Assembly: GCA_022495005.1 (NCBI GenBank)
Contig: JAGYXB010002034.1
Location: 248,001-312,000, forward strand
DNA: 64,000 bases
Reading direction: 5' to 3'
From: Rhyacophila brunnea
Lineage: Eukaryota > Arthropoda > Insecta > Trichoptera > Rhyacophilidae
Shown here one piece after another: positions 22,661 through 32,922 of this stretch (positions within the stretch are counted from its first letter, which is position 1; every line of letters starts with the position of its first letter). The position numbers and the translations under genes were made by a program. The notes below the pieces were generated by a model, which worked only from the letters and a program-made list of their open reading frames with translations, made no database searches and had not been told where the DNA came from.

Positions 22661-23368
22661 TTATTCAATATTAAATTGGACAAGTTAGCAGAATAGATCA
22701 AAATATGACCGCTGAATTTCTTACAGTACCTATGCATCCTTATTGCAATATTTAGAGAAGGCTTTTTTCAAAGAGACGAAGCCAAAACAAAATGAAGGTG
22801 TAACAAAAAGGACCTAACTATTGTCTACTAATTTTTATACAAGTTTTTGAGGAATTAATGATAATGACATATGTATTTATATGAACTGGGTCGTTTATGA
22901 GAAGGCACCTATGTATTTTCAAATGCTACATCCACTAGTAAGTCATCCATTGGGATTAAAAGCACAATGTTTCTTGCTCCATTTGTGTCAAAGCAAAAAA
23001 AAACACATTGACCTATTTTAATGACAATATGATAGTGCACTTTTTCAGATAGATACAAAATGCAATAAATTGTACCGGATATGTTTTTACGATTGTTTTA
23101 ATGATGGTTCTAAAAAAAAGGTTCCCGACTCACATTAGGTAGGTTTAGATATTTCTATCACCATCAACTATCATCCTGTTTTCATTCAGAATGATATAAT
23201 ATTATATATTATGTACCTACCTTCCTACCTATGACTGAATTAATATACCTAGGTATTCCGATAATAATATATGTAGGTATAGTCCACGCACTTTACAGAG
23301 ACATTGTTATACGCTAAAATTGCTTCGCATAGATAAATATATACATAAAGCAGTGGCGGTTCTTGGTA
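22661..23368. other. Unassigned; a hAT-like terminus near the right edge
   Basis: CAGTGGCGGTTCTTGG at 23351 looks like another hAT left end, but the matching right end was not identified. The rest is unrecognised. Confidence 0.35.
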
Positions 23369-23377
23369 GGATATGCC

Positions 23378-23682
23378 CAGGGAACTCAGAAATAATGGAA
23401 ACCGAAATACACAACAGGTAAGGCGATAGCAGGTAACCGACTCGAGTAAGGTTAAGTAAGTTAAACTTACACACGTGTCTAGAATACGTTTAACGTCGAC
23501 TACTTAAAGCTGCTCTCGGTTTATGCATTTACGCTCTTTTAATGTTGGTTTATTACACACACTATTGCACGTGCATAATGCGTGCTTCATTTTCGTAGGA
23601 CACTCACACATTCAAAAGCCTGCTTCACCATGCGGCGTATTGAATATAGCCTATTTGTATTCTATTTATTATCTGTTCTGTG
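23378..23682 (-). mobile_element. Family C element, copy C3, with target duplication
   Basis: The unit starts CAGGGAACTCAGAAATAATG and ends TTATCTGTTCTGTG. GATATGCC is duplicated perfectly at 23370-23377 and 23683-23690 (9 bp if a G is included). The CA start, 8-bp duplication and short ends (CAGGGAAC/CACAGAAC) suggest a hAT-type non-autonomous element. Close to C1 over its whole length, opposite strand. Confidence 0.88.
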
Positions 23683-23690
23683 GATATGCC

Positions 23691-24446
23691 TGAAACACTA
23701 ACAGGGTAGGAAGCCATTGAGTGTTACAAATATAGCAGGTATTAGGCATATTGCCAGGGACTTTGATCAATAGAGTGTGGAATAGCTATATGTACCTGTA
23801 CCTATATTTTTACTAGGTAGTTATAGGTACGTTACAGTAGTGTTTGACATATTTTTTGTATTGCGTTCATTCGACGAGGTTGCGTTACTAGTTATTTCGA
23901 AATAGGTACATAGGTATCTATAGGTAATAATTAATTTTCCTGGCATTCTAAATGTGATGCAAAAAGGATATAAGCATCTAAGGTAGTACCTAACAGTTAC
24001 ATATTATAGGTATACATCACGGTTAAATAAAATAATAATGTTACATACAGAATATTTTATCAGTTCCTGCAGAGAATGGGTCAATTGAGAATTTGCAGAA
24101 TATTGTTGCGTGTGTTTAATAGCTTTACCTTTTGTTTGAAAGATCTGTTTTTCACATACCTACAAGAACATAAGACGCACAAATACAAGCATAATAATAT
24201 CATGCTAGTATTTATTTAATATATTATAGATACACTTAAGTACCTGTATGAGTGTCGTATTTACCTAGGTATTGTATATATGCATTTAATTCTTCAGTAA
24301 TAGGTATAGGGTATAGGTATCTACCTAACATCATATTTATTTATTAGATATGTTTGCTATTAAACTACACATCTGGCTATCTACATAGTCAACAACAAAA
24401 TAGTTTCATTAAATTAATAGGTAAGTATCTACGTAATTTCTATAAA
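23691..24446. other. Unassigned AT-rich stretch
   Basis: No gene or shared repeat was recognised; TAGGTACCTAC-type motifs are frequent. Confidence 0.4.
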
Positions 24447-24595
24447 CACAGAATTAAATGGGGACTGAAATACCTAACGGGTGTGTAGTAACAGGAAACC
24501 GATCTCGAGTGTGGAAGAATAGAAGAGTTGCATGGACCGGAACGGCGCTCCAGGTCCAGGTCCATTTCGAGTCTTGGTGAAGGTACTGGATACTG
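24447..24595. repeat. Joined fragments of family C and of the 47603 hAT family
   Basis: CACAGAATTAAATGGGGACT to CTCGAGTGTGGAAGAATAG is the right end of family C on the minus strand. It is followed by GGAACGGCGCTCC and GGTCCATTTCGAG, which match the right end of the element at 47603-47847. Both are short relics. Confidence 0.6.
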
Positions 24596-25423
24596 GAATG
24601 ATCTGCAAAGATGCAAGAAGACTGGAATGTTCATAAGCTCCAACTAATAACAATTTTATACTATAAATAATATAGGTACTTTAAGATTTGTTAGAATTCT
24701 ATTTAGGTAATAAATATGTGTACGAAACTCGATAGATGAGTTTATAGTTATTTATGTTGTCATTGTTGTCAAGCTAATGGTGTGACAACCTGATAACTGA
24801 AATTACTAACGACTGATAAACCAATCTGTTGAGTTTGATAAAAATTATATTATCTTTTTCATAACTTTACTAAACTATGGATCACCCAGCTTCCTCGCAA
24901 CAAAAGTGAAATAAAATAAATAAGAAACGAAATAATACCTTACGTTTAAAATATAGCCAACAAAATAATATATTTACGATACTTATTAATAATAATATAT
25001 CTTTGGGAATATATAGATAGGTACAGCATTGTAATTACGGAAGCGTGCTTGAATATGTAAATAAAGTAAGTACCTACCTGCCTAGGTACAAACATGTACA
25101 TATTTAATTTTACGAAGAGTTTAAACAATATTGTCAGTGTATTTCAGCTATCAATAATAAATTACGGATTGAAATCCCTCACAACAAAGAATTTTCAATC
25201 AATGGTTTTCTAATATATAGGTACCTACATCTAATATCGATCCCGAAATTATAAGTAGCTACGTACAATGTTTGTAATATTATGAATATGGAAATTGTTT
25301 TGTTAATGAGGCGATACAAATTTCATTGTTATTTAACAGGTAAAAAGTGTCATACGTTTTTTCACGACCTCGCATCCCTAACAAAATACATTTCGGTGTT
25401 ACTTTACTTGTTTATGGATATTA
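24596..25423. other. Unassigned AT-rich stretch
   Basis: Nothing recognisable on either strand. Confidence 0.4.
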
Positions 25424-25431
25424 ACTTTAGT

Positions 25432-25823
25432 CATGGCCCCCACAAGGGGGGGGGGGGCTGACAGAGCTCTAGCCTGGGGGCCCGTGCTCATGGGGGCCCG
25501 GCGTGGTGAGTCCACCAAATAAGTGAGATAAACACACATCACAAATTTGCTCTAATACAGTCGCCTGTCTTCCTTTGATAATGGTTATATTTTAGAATAT
25601 GTGGATGTGCGATGTAATTTTTAATTGCATCGTTACGTGATAATTTCCTAAATCATGTGGATGTAAGTATTGAAAATACACTAAAAGGTACCCTTAATTT
25701 TACCGTGAACGCCATTTGGAAAATGCTACTGTGGAGCGTCACACTGCCTGTATCCTTAGCGATAGGTAGGGGGGGCGATAAAAATCCTAACTTTAGGGCC
25801 AGCTTCAGGATGTGGGGGACATG
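25432..25823. mobile_element. hAT-like MITE, CATGGCCCCCACA family copy 2
   Basis: ACTTTAGT is duplicated perfectly at 25424-25431 and 25824-25831. The ends are CATGGCCCCCACA and TGTGGGGGACATG. The body aligns with 1309-1718 (GGGGGCCCG blocks, ACACACATCACAAATT). A G-run of about ten lies inside the left end. Non-coding. Confidence 0.9.
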
Positions 25824-26359
25824 ACTTTAGTCACTTTGTCGGTCCAATGAATTGAGGATATTGAGATACTTACTTGTATGTTTTATTTTAATTAAAACGG
25901 AGAAAGTGTGAGTAGGCAAAGGGTTATCAAACAACAGATAGGTATATTTTATTATTTAACTTTAAATGAGGTAATTGTGTGACGAGCTGTATGGCATGTT
26001 GCACCATCTTGTTAGAACCACACATAGTCTAGAATCTAGATCAAAATCATCTGACTCATTCCAGAAAAAATCAGTAGGTATTCATTCATGTTTCAGTGGC
26101 GTTCTCCATTGACAGTAACTGCATTTCCATGTTCATTATCAAAAAAAATACAGTACAATTACAACTCCAAACCATGAACCACACCAAACTGTTGATTTTT
26201 GTGAATTTAAAGATGTTTTAAGAATACTATGTGATTTTTCGTTACTCTAAATGCGATAACTGTGCTTATTTACAAATCCAATTAACCAAAAATAAGCTTT
26301 ATCGCTGAAGATGATTTTTTTCATTAAATAATGGGTCTGTTTCAAGTTGCTTTAAAGCC

Positions 26360-26914
26360 CAATCATTAGTTATAATATATAGAAAAAAAGCTACCTAACT
26401 AAACTTAGTAATGACGGAAATATCTTTACATTAAAAAAAACAGCTCACCGGTTGGAACCAAAATTTATTAATTACTTAACATAAAAGACTTAAAAGGACT
26501 GTATTTTTTGTCGGGTTCGCGATGTCTATTTTACTTCCGTTGTCCTTGAACGTCACGTCGTTAATGAGTTGCAATAACAGATGCAAATTTTCAAATTTTA
26601 TTTGAATTATAGATAGGTACCTACTTACATACGTAGTTTAAATGTATCCAAATATTTTTGCACTATACTTTATCACTCACGAGTTTTGGAAGTTATCGGG
26701 TGTATTTTAAATGTATCTGAAACCGTGGACTTGCAATATTGTCTATTGAAGCAGAGATGTCATTTAAATTAGATTTAGTGGTATATATATATTGTTGTTA
26801 ATGTATCCATACAACACATTTCTTAGATATTGGAGTATTGAAAGGATGATAAAAAAAAATGGGGCGGCATTTTGGCGCTGCCTAGGGGCGACAATTTGTC
26901 TAGGGACGTCACTG
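26360..26914 (-). mobile_element. hAT-like CAGTGACGTCCC family, copy 2, partial
   Basis: The terminus GGGACGTCACTG at the right, GGGGCGGCATTTTGGCG, GATGTCTATTTTACTTCCGT and CAGCTCACCGGTTGG all occur in inverse order and orientation in the full copy at 30314-30717. The left boundary is not identified, so only the shared part is marked. The insertion abuts the transposase relic at 26925. Confidence 0.7.
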
Positions 26915-26924
26915 ATCATTCAGT

Positions 26925-27350
26925 TTAAGTTCTTGTATTAACTGTATTTATACGCGTTGAAATGCAAATCTTAATAAAGAATATCCCATGTAGTGCCATA
27001 AGAAAGTCCTCGTTCTCTAAAAGTACGTGTAATTGATTGTTCTGGATTTTTATCCACACTTTGTCTCACAAAATCGTTATTTTCATCAGTACGTTGACAT
27101 TTTTGACGAATTGGATTCTTAGCATCACAAATATTACCATTTCACTCGAATTTTCTAATTAAATTATGAATAGTAAGTTATGTAGGTCGATTATTTTGAC
27201 GATAAATTTCGCGTAATGCCCGAAACGTAACTCGAATAGATTCATTATTGTCGCAATATTTTTTTTTACAATTTGTATCTACCTTTACCCTGTACAAATG
27301 TGTATCTTTCCATGATGATTTACCTAACAATACTGAACACAAATCTTAAT
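26925..27350 (-). pseudogene. Transposase N-terminal relic (helix-turn-helix type)
   Basis: The minus strand reads, with stops, R-V-T-F-R-A-L-R-E-I-Y-R-Q-N-N-R, then T-I-H-N-L-I-R-K-F-E, then a G-N-I-C-D-A block, then R-Q-S-V-D-K-N-P-E-Q-S-I and G-L-S-Y-G-T-T-W-D-I-L, running to D-L-H-F-N-A-Y-K-Y. This order (HTH with R-K-F-E, a linker, N-P-x-x-S-I, G-x-S-x-x-T-x-x-x-I-L, then L-x-x-x-x-Y-K) is typical of the DNA-binding part of Tc/mariner-like transposase genes frequent in insects. The catalytic part is lost, cut off by the hAT copy to the left. Confidence 0.75.
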
Positions 27351-27617
27351 TTTGGTGGGAATTATAATAAAAAATGGCTGCTATGACGTTTCAAAAACCT
27401 ATAGGTAGTGCCAATTTGAACACCCTTTATTTATACCTATATTGTATGCGCTCGTTGTAATATTTATAATTGTTTATTAGAGTAGGTATCTGCTATTTTA
27501 ATTTTGTAATGATTGATTGGGTATACGAAGAAGATAGAAGTATATTAAACTGACTTGCTTACTTACTCCAACAAAACGTTACGTATATCTATTCCTTTGC
27601 GCATTTAATTCAACTGT

Positions 27618-27716
27618 GCGGCGTCCAATCCTCCCGGCGTCCAGTTGGGCCAGCGTCCGATTGTACCGGCGGCCAATTACCGGAGGCCAATCGCCCGAGG
27701 CCAGTTTGCGGTGCCA
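27618..27716 (+). repeat. GC-rich degenerate tandem repeat
   Basis: About six units of 14-17 bp follow the pattern GGCGTCCAATTGNCC (variants GGCGTCCAGTTGGGCC, AGCGTCCGATTGTACC, GGCGGCCAATTACC, GGAGGCCAATCGCCC). It stands out sharply from the AT-rich surroundings. No open frame or known motif explains it. Confidence 0.7.
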
Positions 27717-28875
27717 AAATGTCCCATTCCCTACGAGTATGTAGCCATATGGGTTTTAAATACCTCTACGTACAACTGATTGATATTTAAATAGGTATCT
27801 TCGAATTGTGTTTTCAAATACCTACTTAGGTATAAGTATGTAATAATTATCTTCCTCTTTTTGCGCCCTGAATAGAGATTGAAACGTTAACAAGACGTCC
27901 TCGTAAAATCAGCTAATTAGATATCCTGTCTACGTTAAAAATTTAAGGTGCATCATTTTCATTGAGGAGTCCATGTAGAAGTGTTATATTACTAACAAGC
28001 ACTAGAATTCTCAAATATAATAACACAGTATGGGTTTATTATATTATATGGAAGCCATTTTGTGTCATTTGATATTCTACCATTTTGTTTGCCGGGTTGT
28101 AATTTCGCATTTGTCCCATTTGATATGCTGACTTAATTTTGTATGCAGGGTGAGTTTTAGGGTGACAACGATCTTATATTTAAAATCGAAGCTTATGGAA
28201 ATTTATTTTTAAATTTGTGGCCTGAGTTAAAATTAGATGCCTAAATGGAAATAAAATATACGTATAGGTAAACACTCACTAAAGTCAAAATCTTCCAATA
28301 TATAAAAATAAAAATTGACCACGAACAATGTTTGCTTGTTAATAATAACACAGCGTTGACACAATGTGTCATAATAATAGGTATCATCAGTATTTTTTAT
28401 ACAATCTGTAGGTATACGTATCTGTTTCAGTAGTTAGGTATGTTATATTTACTATATACTAGGTATGATTCTTATTAGTTGCAAGGTTATTGCTATGATT
28501 TTATATCATTTATTATGTATTTCATCATCATCATTATCATTTTATATGTTATTATATGATTATTGATTCCATTTGCGTGAGGGTGAGTTTAGGTTGACGC
28601 TATTTTATAAATTCTTAAAATAGGGGCTCCTTAGTAAGCTCGGTGTACTTCTTTGAACTACTATAGATGTAGGTATAATTGTATTATCACCGCTTTTGTA
28701 TGTTTATATTATTTTCTCTTTTTATATTTTCATTTGTATCCCTTTTATTACCTACTTTTCTTTTTCTTTCTTCTTTATAATAATGTTCCATGTCATGTTG
28801 TGAAAGTCTTAAACTTATAATTTGTAATGTCTACAATATGTAAAAAAATAAATAAATTGAAAAAATGTTTATGTT
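27717..28875. other. Unassigned AT-rich stretch
   Basis: GGGTGAGTTT.AGG.TGAC appears twice (28149 and 28580), perhaps a local duplication. Nothing else recognised. Confidence 0.4.
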
Positions 28876-29138
28876 TTGAGGTATTATAATGTTACAATAA
28901 GTTAGCCGTCTAAACTGTTAAAACTGTCTATCTCGCTCTAAAAGTTCACACGATGTATCTATATTCTATAGTCTAAGGTTCACACAGTCTAGAGAGGTAC
29001 TGTTAAAACATAGCACTCATCGTAACAATTACAACTAACTTATTGTAACAATTATAATACTTAGGTACCTCAATACATAAATATGATAAACTACCCTCGA
29101 TAGTCGCTGATAGCAGTCTTGTGTATAGAATAGATGTG
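28876..29138. mobile_element. Palindromic repeat family K, copy 1 (rearranged)
   Basis: The right part (ATGATAAACTACCCTCGATA to CTTGTGTATAGAATAGATGT) and the ACAATAAGTTAGCCGTCTAA and CTGTCTATCTCGCTCTAAAA segments match 48793-49098. The latter segments are inverted relative to that copy, so the centre has flipped or two copies have joined. Confidence 0.65.
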
Positions 29139-29631
29139 CAGAACACAAGTGTTGAATAGGTAGCTGATATTTGGCCAAGTACATCGCAAGTATTCTGCAT
29201 CGAGTATAATGTTAGTCCCAAGTCCAGCTATTCCCATTTGGATCTTGAGAAAAATAGACATGTTTAAAATTAAAATAATCTTTGTGCGAATAAATGCGAA
29301 TTGCTAAAAACAAAATAAAAAATATAAGACACCTCACTGTTCGAAATCTATTAGCTATTATTGAAGCAAGAAGAATATTGTCCGAAATATTTATATGGAA
29401 TAAATGTCATCACACTTTTTAGGTATATACATACTCAATATACAGTAAATACAATAGGTAGGTACCTAATAATATAATAGGTTGACAGGTAGGTACCTCC
29501 CGATGTACTAAATGGAGGTTGACATCGGCTGCTCGGATTCTCACCATTCTAACAGAATAATAAAATCTAGAAATAATTAATAAATTCAGTCTGGCGAGTA
29601 CCTAGCTCGAACTAGCCTCACAACTAGGTAA
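29139..29631. other. Unassigned AT-rich stretch
   Basis: Nothing recognised; several GGTAGGTACCT motifs occur near 29458-29500. Confidence 0.4.
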
Positions 29632-29639
29632 GTACCTAC

Positions 29640-30216
29640 CAGCGGTGGGGGCAGGCTGTTAAGATCTGCCATAAATAGTGCACACTAAGCTTTGTCAGGC
29701 ATGCGTATTTGTTTTCATTGAAATAAGATTACAATTTACAGATGGTGTTGGTTAGTTTTTTAAATTCAATTTAATCCGGCAAAAAACCAAGCCATATTTT
29801 GTATAATAGTAAAAAAAATAGTCGTCTATCTATAGCTAAAATATCTGAAATTATGCAATTAAATCATACATAACTTTGAATAATTTATAGATGGAATAAT
29901 ATTTTATTATATATATTCTGGTTTGATTTAGGCAGGGCTTAATTAATTTAAAAAAAATAACCAACAATAGGTATGGGTAATATGTATTCTTAATCCAACA
30001 AAAATAAATAAGTACCTATCTAACTATGAATGAAAACGTGTGCACAATTTTGTCGTAGGTACCTATCACCCAAAATATACCAAAACTATTATGGTTTGGA
30101 TTAGGCAGGGTTTAATTAATTTTTCAATAAAAACAAATTCTTAGGTATAACTAACAAAGTTTAATGTGCACTATTTATGGCGGATCTTAACAGCCTACTT
30201 AGAACCTTCGTTACTG
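29640..30216. mobile_element. Family A hAT-like element, copy A5, full length
   Basis: GTACCTAC is duplicated perfectly at 29632-29639 and 30217-30224. The ends are CAGCGGTGGGGGCAGGCTGT and CCTTCGTTACTG. Inside are the usual palindromic core (TATAGCTAAAATATCTG...ATTTATAGAT) and the internal diverged copy of the terminal repeat. The target octamer is half of the GTAGGTACCTAC motif common throughout the window. Confidence 0.92.
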
Positions 30217-30313
30217 GTACCTACATAATATATATATATACACCTACTATATTATGAGTAGTATTATTTGTACATGCACCTACTTACTAAGCTACTAGGT
30301 TACAATATCTAAG

Positions 30314-30717
30314 CAGTGATGCCCCATTGCAAAATGCCACCCCTAAGGCAACGGAAGTAAAATAGACATCGCAAACCGGACAAAAAATTACAGTCCAGTT
30401 GAAACTTTTATGTTAATTAATACTTTGGACGCTGAAGACGCACCTGGCGCGTAATGACCACGTGGCCGATCGATGTAACGTGCATTTTAAAGGTAGTAAT
30501 TAAAAAATCATTATCTAGTCAGCAGCGAATGAGTTAATACGTTTTGTTTCCAACCGGTGAGCTGAATTTGTTATTAAAGATATTTTGGTTATTACTTACC
30601 TATATTACTATTAGTTTAGGTAGTTATTTCTATATACTAAATGAATCTCTGCCGCCCTTCGAGTAACTGCCGCCCTCAAGCGACGCTCAATCTGCCTACC
30701 CCCACGGGACGTCACTG
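30314..30717. mobile_element. hAT-like MITE, CAGTGACGTCCC family copy 1
   Basis: TATCTAAG is duplicated perfectly at 30306-30313 and 30718-30725. The ends are CAGTGATGCCCC and GGGACGTCACTG. G/C-rich blocks CTGCCGCCC lie near the right end. A related partial copy is at 26360-26914. Non-coding. Confidence 0.9.
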
Positions 30718-30933
30718 TATCTAAGTACCTATATACCTATAGGTAGTTAGATATAAGTATCTATATATTATTTTATATCATCATGGCAGAAATACCTAGA
30801 CTACAAATGTTTAATTTAACAGTCTGGAGTAATTGACCGCCACAAACAATAATTAAGATCAGAATTAGAACAATGTAATAGGTAAGTATTTATATTTTCA
30901 TTCCTTTGATTATTTTATTATTGCTGTATAATA

Positions 30934-31455
30934 CGCCCACGATGGCCGAGCAGCTTAAGTGGGTCCCAGGATCGAATCCTGGGTCTAGCAAATACACATA
31001 TTAGGGTAAGGGAAGGTAATTTGGCAGTATTTTAAGTTAATGTAAAAAATGAACACTTTAAAATAAAAAGTTTTATTCTTTTTAATGAATGACACAAAGA
31101 TTATAATGTTAAAAATGTATGAATAGAAGAAAATATTGATAAAGTTATTTGTTTAAACGTAATATTAAACTTTTTAATGTCTCATCATCATCATCATCAT
31201 CAGCCTGAATCTATCCACTGCTGGATGAAGGCCTCTTCAAGTTGCTTCCACTTCTCTCGGTCCTGTGCATTGCGTTGCCACGTACTTCCACAGATGACTA
31301 GGTAATTTGGTAATTTTTCAATTTGTGTTTGAAGAGTATGGACCTAACAGGTTAGCAAGTGGCTAACATCCATTTCTCGTAGAAATAAAAATCTGTTAAT
31401 ACAAACTTCTGCTCTGGTTCATTTATCTTATTTGGATCAGACACCTATGTCAAAA
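30934..31455 (+). mobile_element. tRNA-derived SINE S2, split by a later insertion
   Basis: The head has GATGGCCGAGCAGCTTAAG (box A region) and GGATCGAATCCTGGG (box B); the body resumes at about 31310 with TTTTTCAATTTGTGTTTGAA and ends near 31455. The 276 bp at 31025-31300 interrupt it and are bounded by GGTAATTTGG on both sides. Confidence 0.8.
31025..31300 (-). mobile_element. Retroposed RTE 3' end with 160 bp of extra 3' sequence
   Basis: The right part (31184-31295) is the minus-strand RTE tail: a (CAT)6-like run then the same coding end as 5249-5510. The insert is flanked by a 10-bp duplication GGTAATTTGG (31015-31024 and 31301-31310). Between the left duplication and the (CAT)n run lie about 160 bp of AT-rich DNA not seen in the other copies, which sits downstream of the LINE 3' end in its own orientation. 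Confidence 0.65.
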
Positions 31456-31719
31456 AAATAAATATTCAGGAATGGATAAAATGAAAAATTCACTGCTTTC
31501 TCTTTCAATCGACTGTAAGCTCTTATTATTCAAATTTCTAATGGAAATCTATTTCAATCTTTACATATTACCTAAGTAGGTATCGATCGTTATGTCGTCG
31601 CTTTATTGATGAATACAGCTATTCTATGCATATTTGAGAATCGAGTTTGTTTTAGCAAAAACTCTAATATCAAATTTTGGTACTTAGTATATTTAACTAA
31701 GTAATATTTTCATTGGTTA

Positions 31720-32230
31720 TGGAGTGCTTTCGGACGTCTGAATAGTATCTTCAAGAGTGACCTACCATTGTGTCTTAAGCGTAGGGTGTTCGACTAATGT
31801 GTTCTACCCGTGCTCACGTATGGCTGCGAGACGTGGACCCTCAACACGAGAGATGTCCAAAGGCTAAGAGTCGCACAGCGAGGCACGGAGAGGTGTATGT
31901 TGGGCATCACGCGAAAGAACAGTAAGACAAACGAATGGGTTAGGAAGCAGACAGGAGTACGTGATGTAATAGACGTTGCCAAACAGCTGAAATAGAGATG
32001 GGCGGGGCACATTGCTCGCCGAAAGGACGGCCGCTGGACAAATGCCGTCATCCAGTGGTACCCAAGGGGCACGAAACGGCCATAGGGTCGTCCTAAAAGC
32101 CGCTGGATTGACGAACTGGTAAAGTTCGGCGGAAATACGTGGCAGCGAACGACACAGGATCGAAAGAGTTGGAAGAAGCTTGGGGAGGCATTCATCCAGC
32201 AGTGGATTGCCCCCGGCTGATGATGATACA
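31720..32230 (+). pseudogene. RTE-like LINE ORF2 C-terminus with three in-frame stops
   Basis: A single frame from 31720 to the double stop at 32218 reads W-S-A-F-G-R-L-N-S-I-F-K-S, then L-P-V-L-T-Y-G-C-E-T-W-T-L, R-W-A-G-H-I-A-R-R and F-I-Q-Q-W-I-A-P-G, followed by a short TGATGATGAT tail. There are no frameshifts. The three internal stops fall where related copies have Q, W and Q, so each is explained by one C-to-T or G-to-A change. Endonuclease and RT catalytic domains are absent (5' truncation). Same family as 5249-5510. Confidence 0.88.
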
Positions 32231-32529
32231 TATTATTCAAATGAATAAAGGGTCAAATATACAAATACATGGTAGGTATGAATATAGTCAGGCTGTGATA
32301 CGAAACTGTAGATTTCAACGGTGGTGCTATTTATTGCTCATACCTACTTCGAATGCAATATGGTAAACCTAGATAATGATAATTGTTGAATTTTGAAATA
32401 AATGTTAATAATTTTAACGAAATATGCAATTGAAAATCTTCATGCATTCGAAAATAATCAATAACTAGCACTACCATCGTAATTCTTAATTCAGTGCCGT
32501 GACCTGAATATAGTCGGTCTGAAAACATG

Positions 32530-32790
32530 TCATGCATATAACCACTAGAAAAAAAACACGTGACGGGACTTAAACCTGTAACCGCTGGATTCGCGTCACT
32601 GTGCTTTTACAATGCTACGGGATTCCTACTTGATTACCATGATTTTAGCTAGTAATTATTACACAAAATGCGTTACAATGTCGGCTATCGGTTTTTGTAT
32701 ATTAAATTATAGTAGGAAGATAAAGATTGTTATATTCTCAAATCTTGTGTCTTATTCGTTGAATAAAAGATATTATAGTTTATTTTTAGT
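32530..32790 (-). mobile_element. tRNA-derived SINE-like unit (S1), minus strand
   Basis: The tRNA-like head at about 32556-32626 has, on the minus strand, GGTTTAAGTCCCGTC (box B, one change from GGTTCAAGTCCC). ATGTCGGCTATCGGTTTTTG and AATCTTGTGTCTTATTCGTT downstream match 22430-22610. Confidence 0.65.
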
Positions 32791-32922
32791 AAGACCTAAA
32801 ATTTTCATCTTAGTTTTTGAGATGTGGGATGGGTGTCATCACCAATAAGACAGCGATTTGTGTTAAAACAAAAATATTTTCTCACAATTATTGTTGCTTT
32901 GTAAATTCATACTTATAATACG

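Noticed and set aside
26094..26914. A full-length hAT element starting at CAGTGGCGTTCTCC (26094)
   Set aside because: The octamer before 26094 (TCATGTTT) does not match the one after 26914 (ATCATTCA), so the two ends were not paired.
31184..31206. (CAT)n run as a simple microsatellite
   Set aside because: It is the 3' tail of the minus-strand RTE fragment, as at 5249.
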